From positions 1 to 42,494 of the forward strand of contig JALCBJ010000060.1 in the NCBI GenBank assembly GCA_028066595.1: a stretch of DNA of 42,494 nt. The letters are read 5' to 3'. The notes under the pieces were generated by a model that was not told where the DNA came from, did not search any database, and saw nothing but the letters and a program-made list of their open reading frames with translations. The position numbers and the translations under genes were made by a program. Each line of letters opens with the position of its first letter. Positions within the stretch are counted from its first letter, which is position 1. Shown one piece after another: positions 42,191 to 42,494 of this stretch. Source of the stretch: Thermoanaerobaculia bacterium. Lineage in GTDB: Bacteria > Acidobacteriota > Thermoanaerobaculia > Multivoradales > J023.

Positions 42191-42494
42191 GGGTCCTTCC
42201 TCGGGTCGAGTCGGCGATCGGCACGCGGTCCTGATAGCACGCAGAAAATCTACTCGCCCGGGCGCCGAAGGTTTCGGCGTCCGGGAGCAGCCGGCTCTAG
42301 GCGGGGAAATCTTGGACCCTCGCCAGAGAGTGGAGCAAACCATGAGAGACCGAGAGCCACTTCGAGAGAGAAGTACTGCCCATTCAGCCTCGAGGAAGCC
42401 CCCCCCCACATTGGTGGGAAACGGACTTTCGCAAGTACGCGCTAGAGGTCCGGCCGGCAACCGGCGTGAATGCGGCGTAGAATGAGCCATGCTT
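42191..42494. other. Region upstream of the permease gene (window edge)
   Basis: About 300 bases without a gene I can support. It includes a run of nine C (42399-42407), which reads as nine G on the permease strand about 210 bases before its start. ADOP genes often follow a PadR-type regulator; none is visible before the window ends. Confidence 0.4.

Noticed and set aside
1..42494. CRISPR arrays, tRNA and rRNA genes
   Set aside because: I saw no regularly spaced repeats and no tRNA- or rRNA-like stretches while reading both strands.

Overview
The window (about 42.5 kb) looks like a chromosomal stretch of an acidobacterium. The clearest pointer is the ADOP-type FtsX permease at the right edge (39740-42190), a family amplified in Acidobacteriota. 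High G+C, many ATGA-type gene overlaps and frequent GTG/TTG starts fit. Every intact gene lies on the minus strand, so transcription runs from right to left. I see no tRNA, rRNA or CRISPR array.

Right part (39485 down to 16062, about 23 kb): a long, mostly overlapping gene string that looks like one operon or a few coupled ones. It combines four things. (1) Glucosylglycerate metabolism: a GH13_18 phosphorylase, a glucosyl-3-phosphoglycerate synthase-like GT, a HAD phosphatase and a glycerate 2-kinase. (2) A polysaccharide-building set: a cellulose-synthase-like GT2, an exported GH2 glycosidase, four DUF3131 proteins (two lipoproteins, one fused to a helical N-terminal domain), a probable outer-membrane beta-barrel, and a DUF4301 protein with pyrophosphorylase-like motifs. 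(3) A partner-switch and phosphorelay module: STAS protein, RsbW-like kinase, REC-PP2C phosphatase, Hpt protein and hybrid histidine kinase. (4) Short control gaps with inverted repeats. No PilZ, GGDEF or EAL domain is present. The set therefore reads as a synthase-dependent exopolysaccharide system under partner-switch rather than c-di-GMP control, joined to a compatible-solute cycle.

Middle part (16061 to 11330): a GYD-domain protein and a 1323-residue secreted protein with Ig-like domains and two C-terminal carbohydrate-binding-like repeats, ended by a strong 24-nt palindrome.

Left part (10911 to 377): a second operon with visibly lower G+C. It encodes an ECF sigma factor, a membrane anti-sigma-like protein without zinc ligands, a probable lipoprotein with TPRs and a CHAT protease domain, a divergent CHAT/C25-like protease, a CHAT protease with four membrane segments, a metacaspase-like caspase and an exported DUF4403 protein. 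Four different caspase-fold proteins in one sigma-controlled operon, apparently on both sides of the membrane, is the most unusual system here. I infer a regulated proteolytic stress, defence or cell-death switch. A broken IS3-family transposase lies just beyond its end and, with the base composition, suggests acquisition by transfer.
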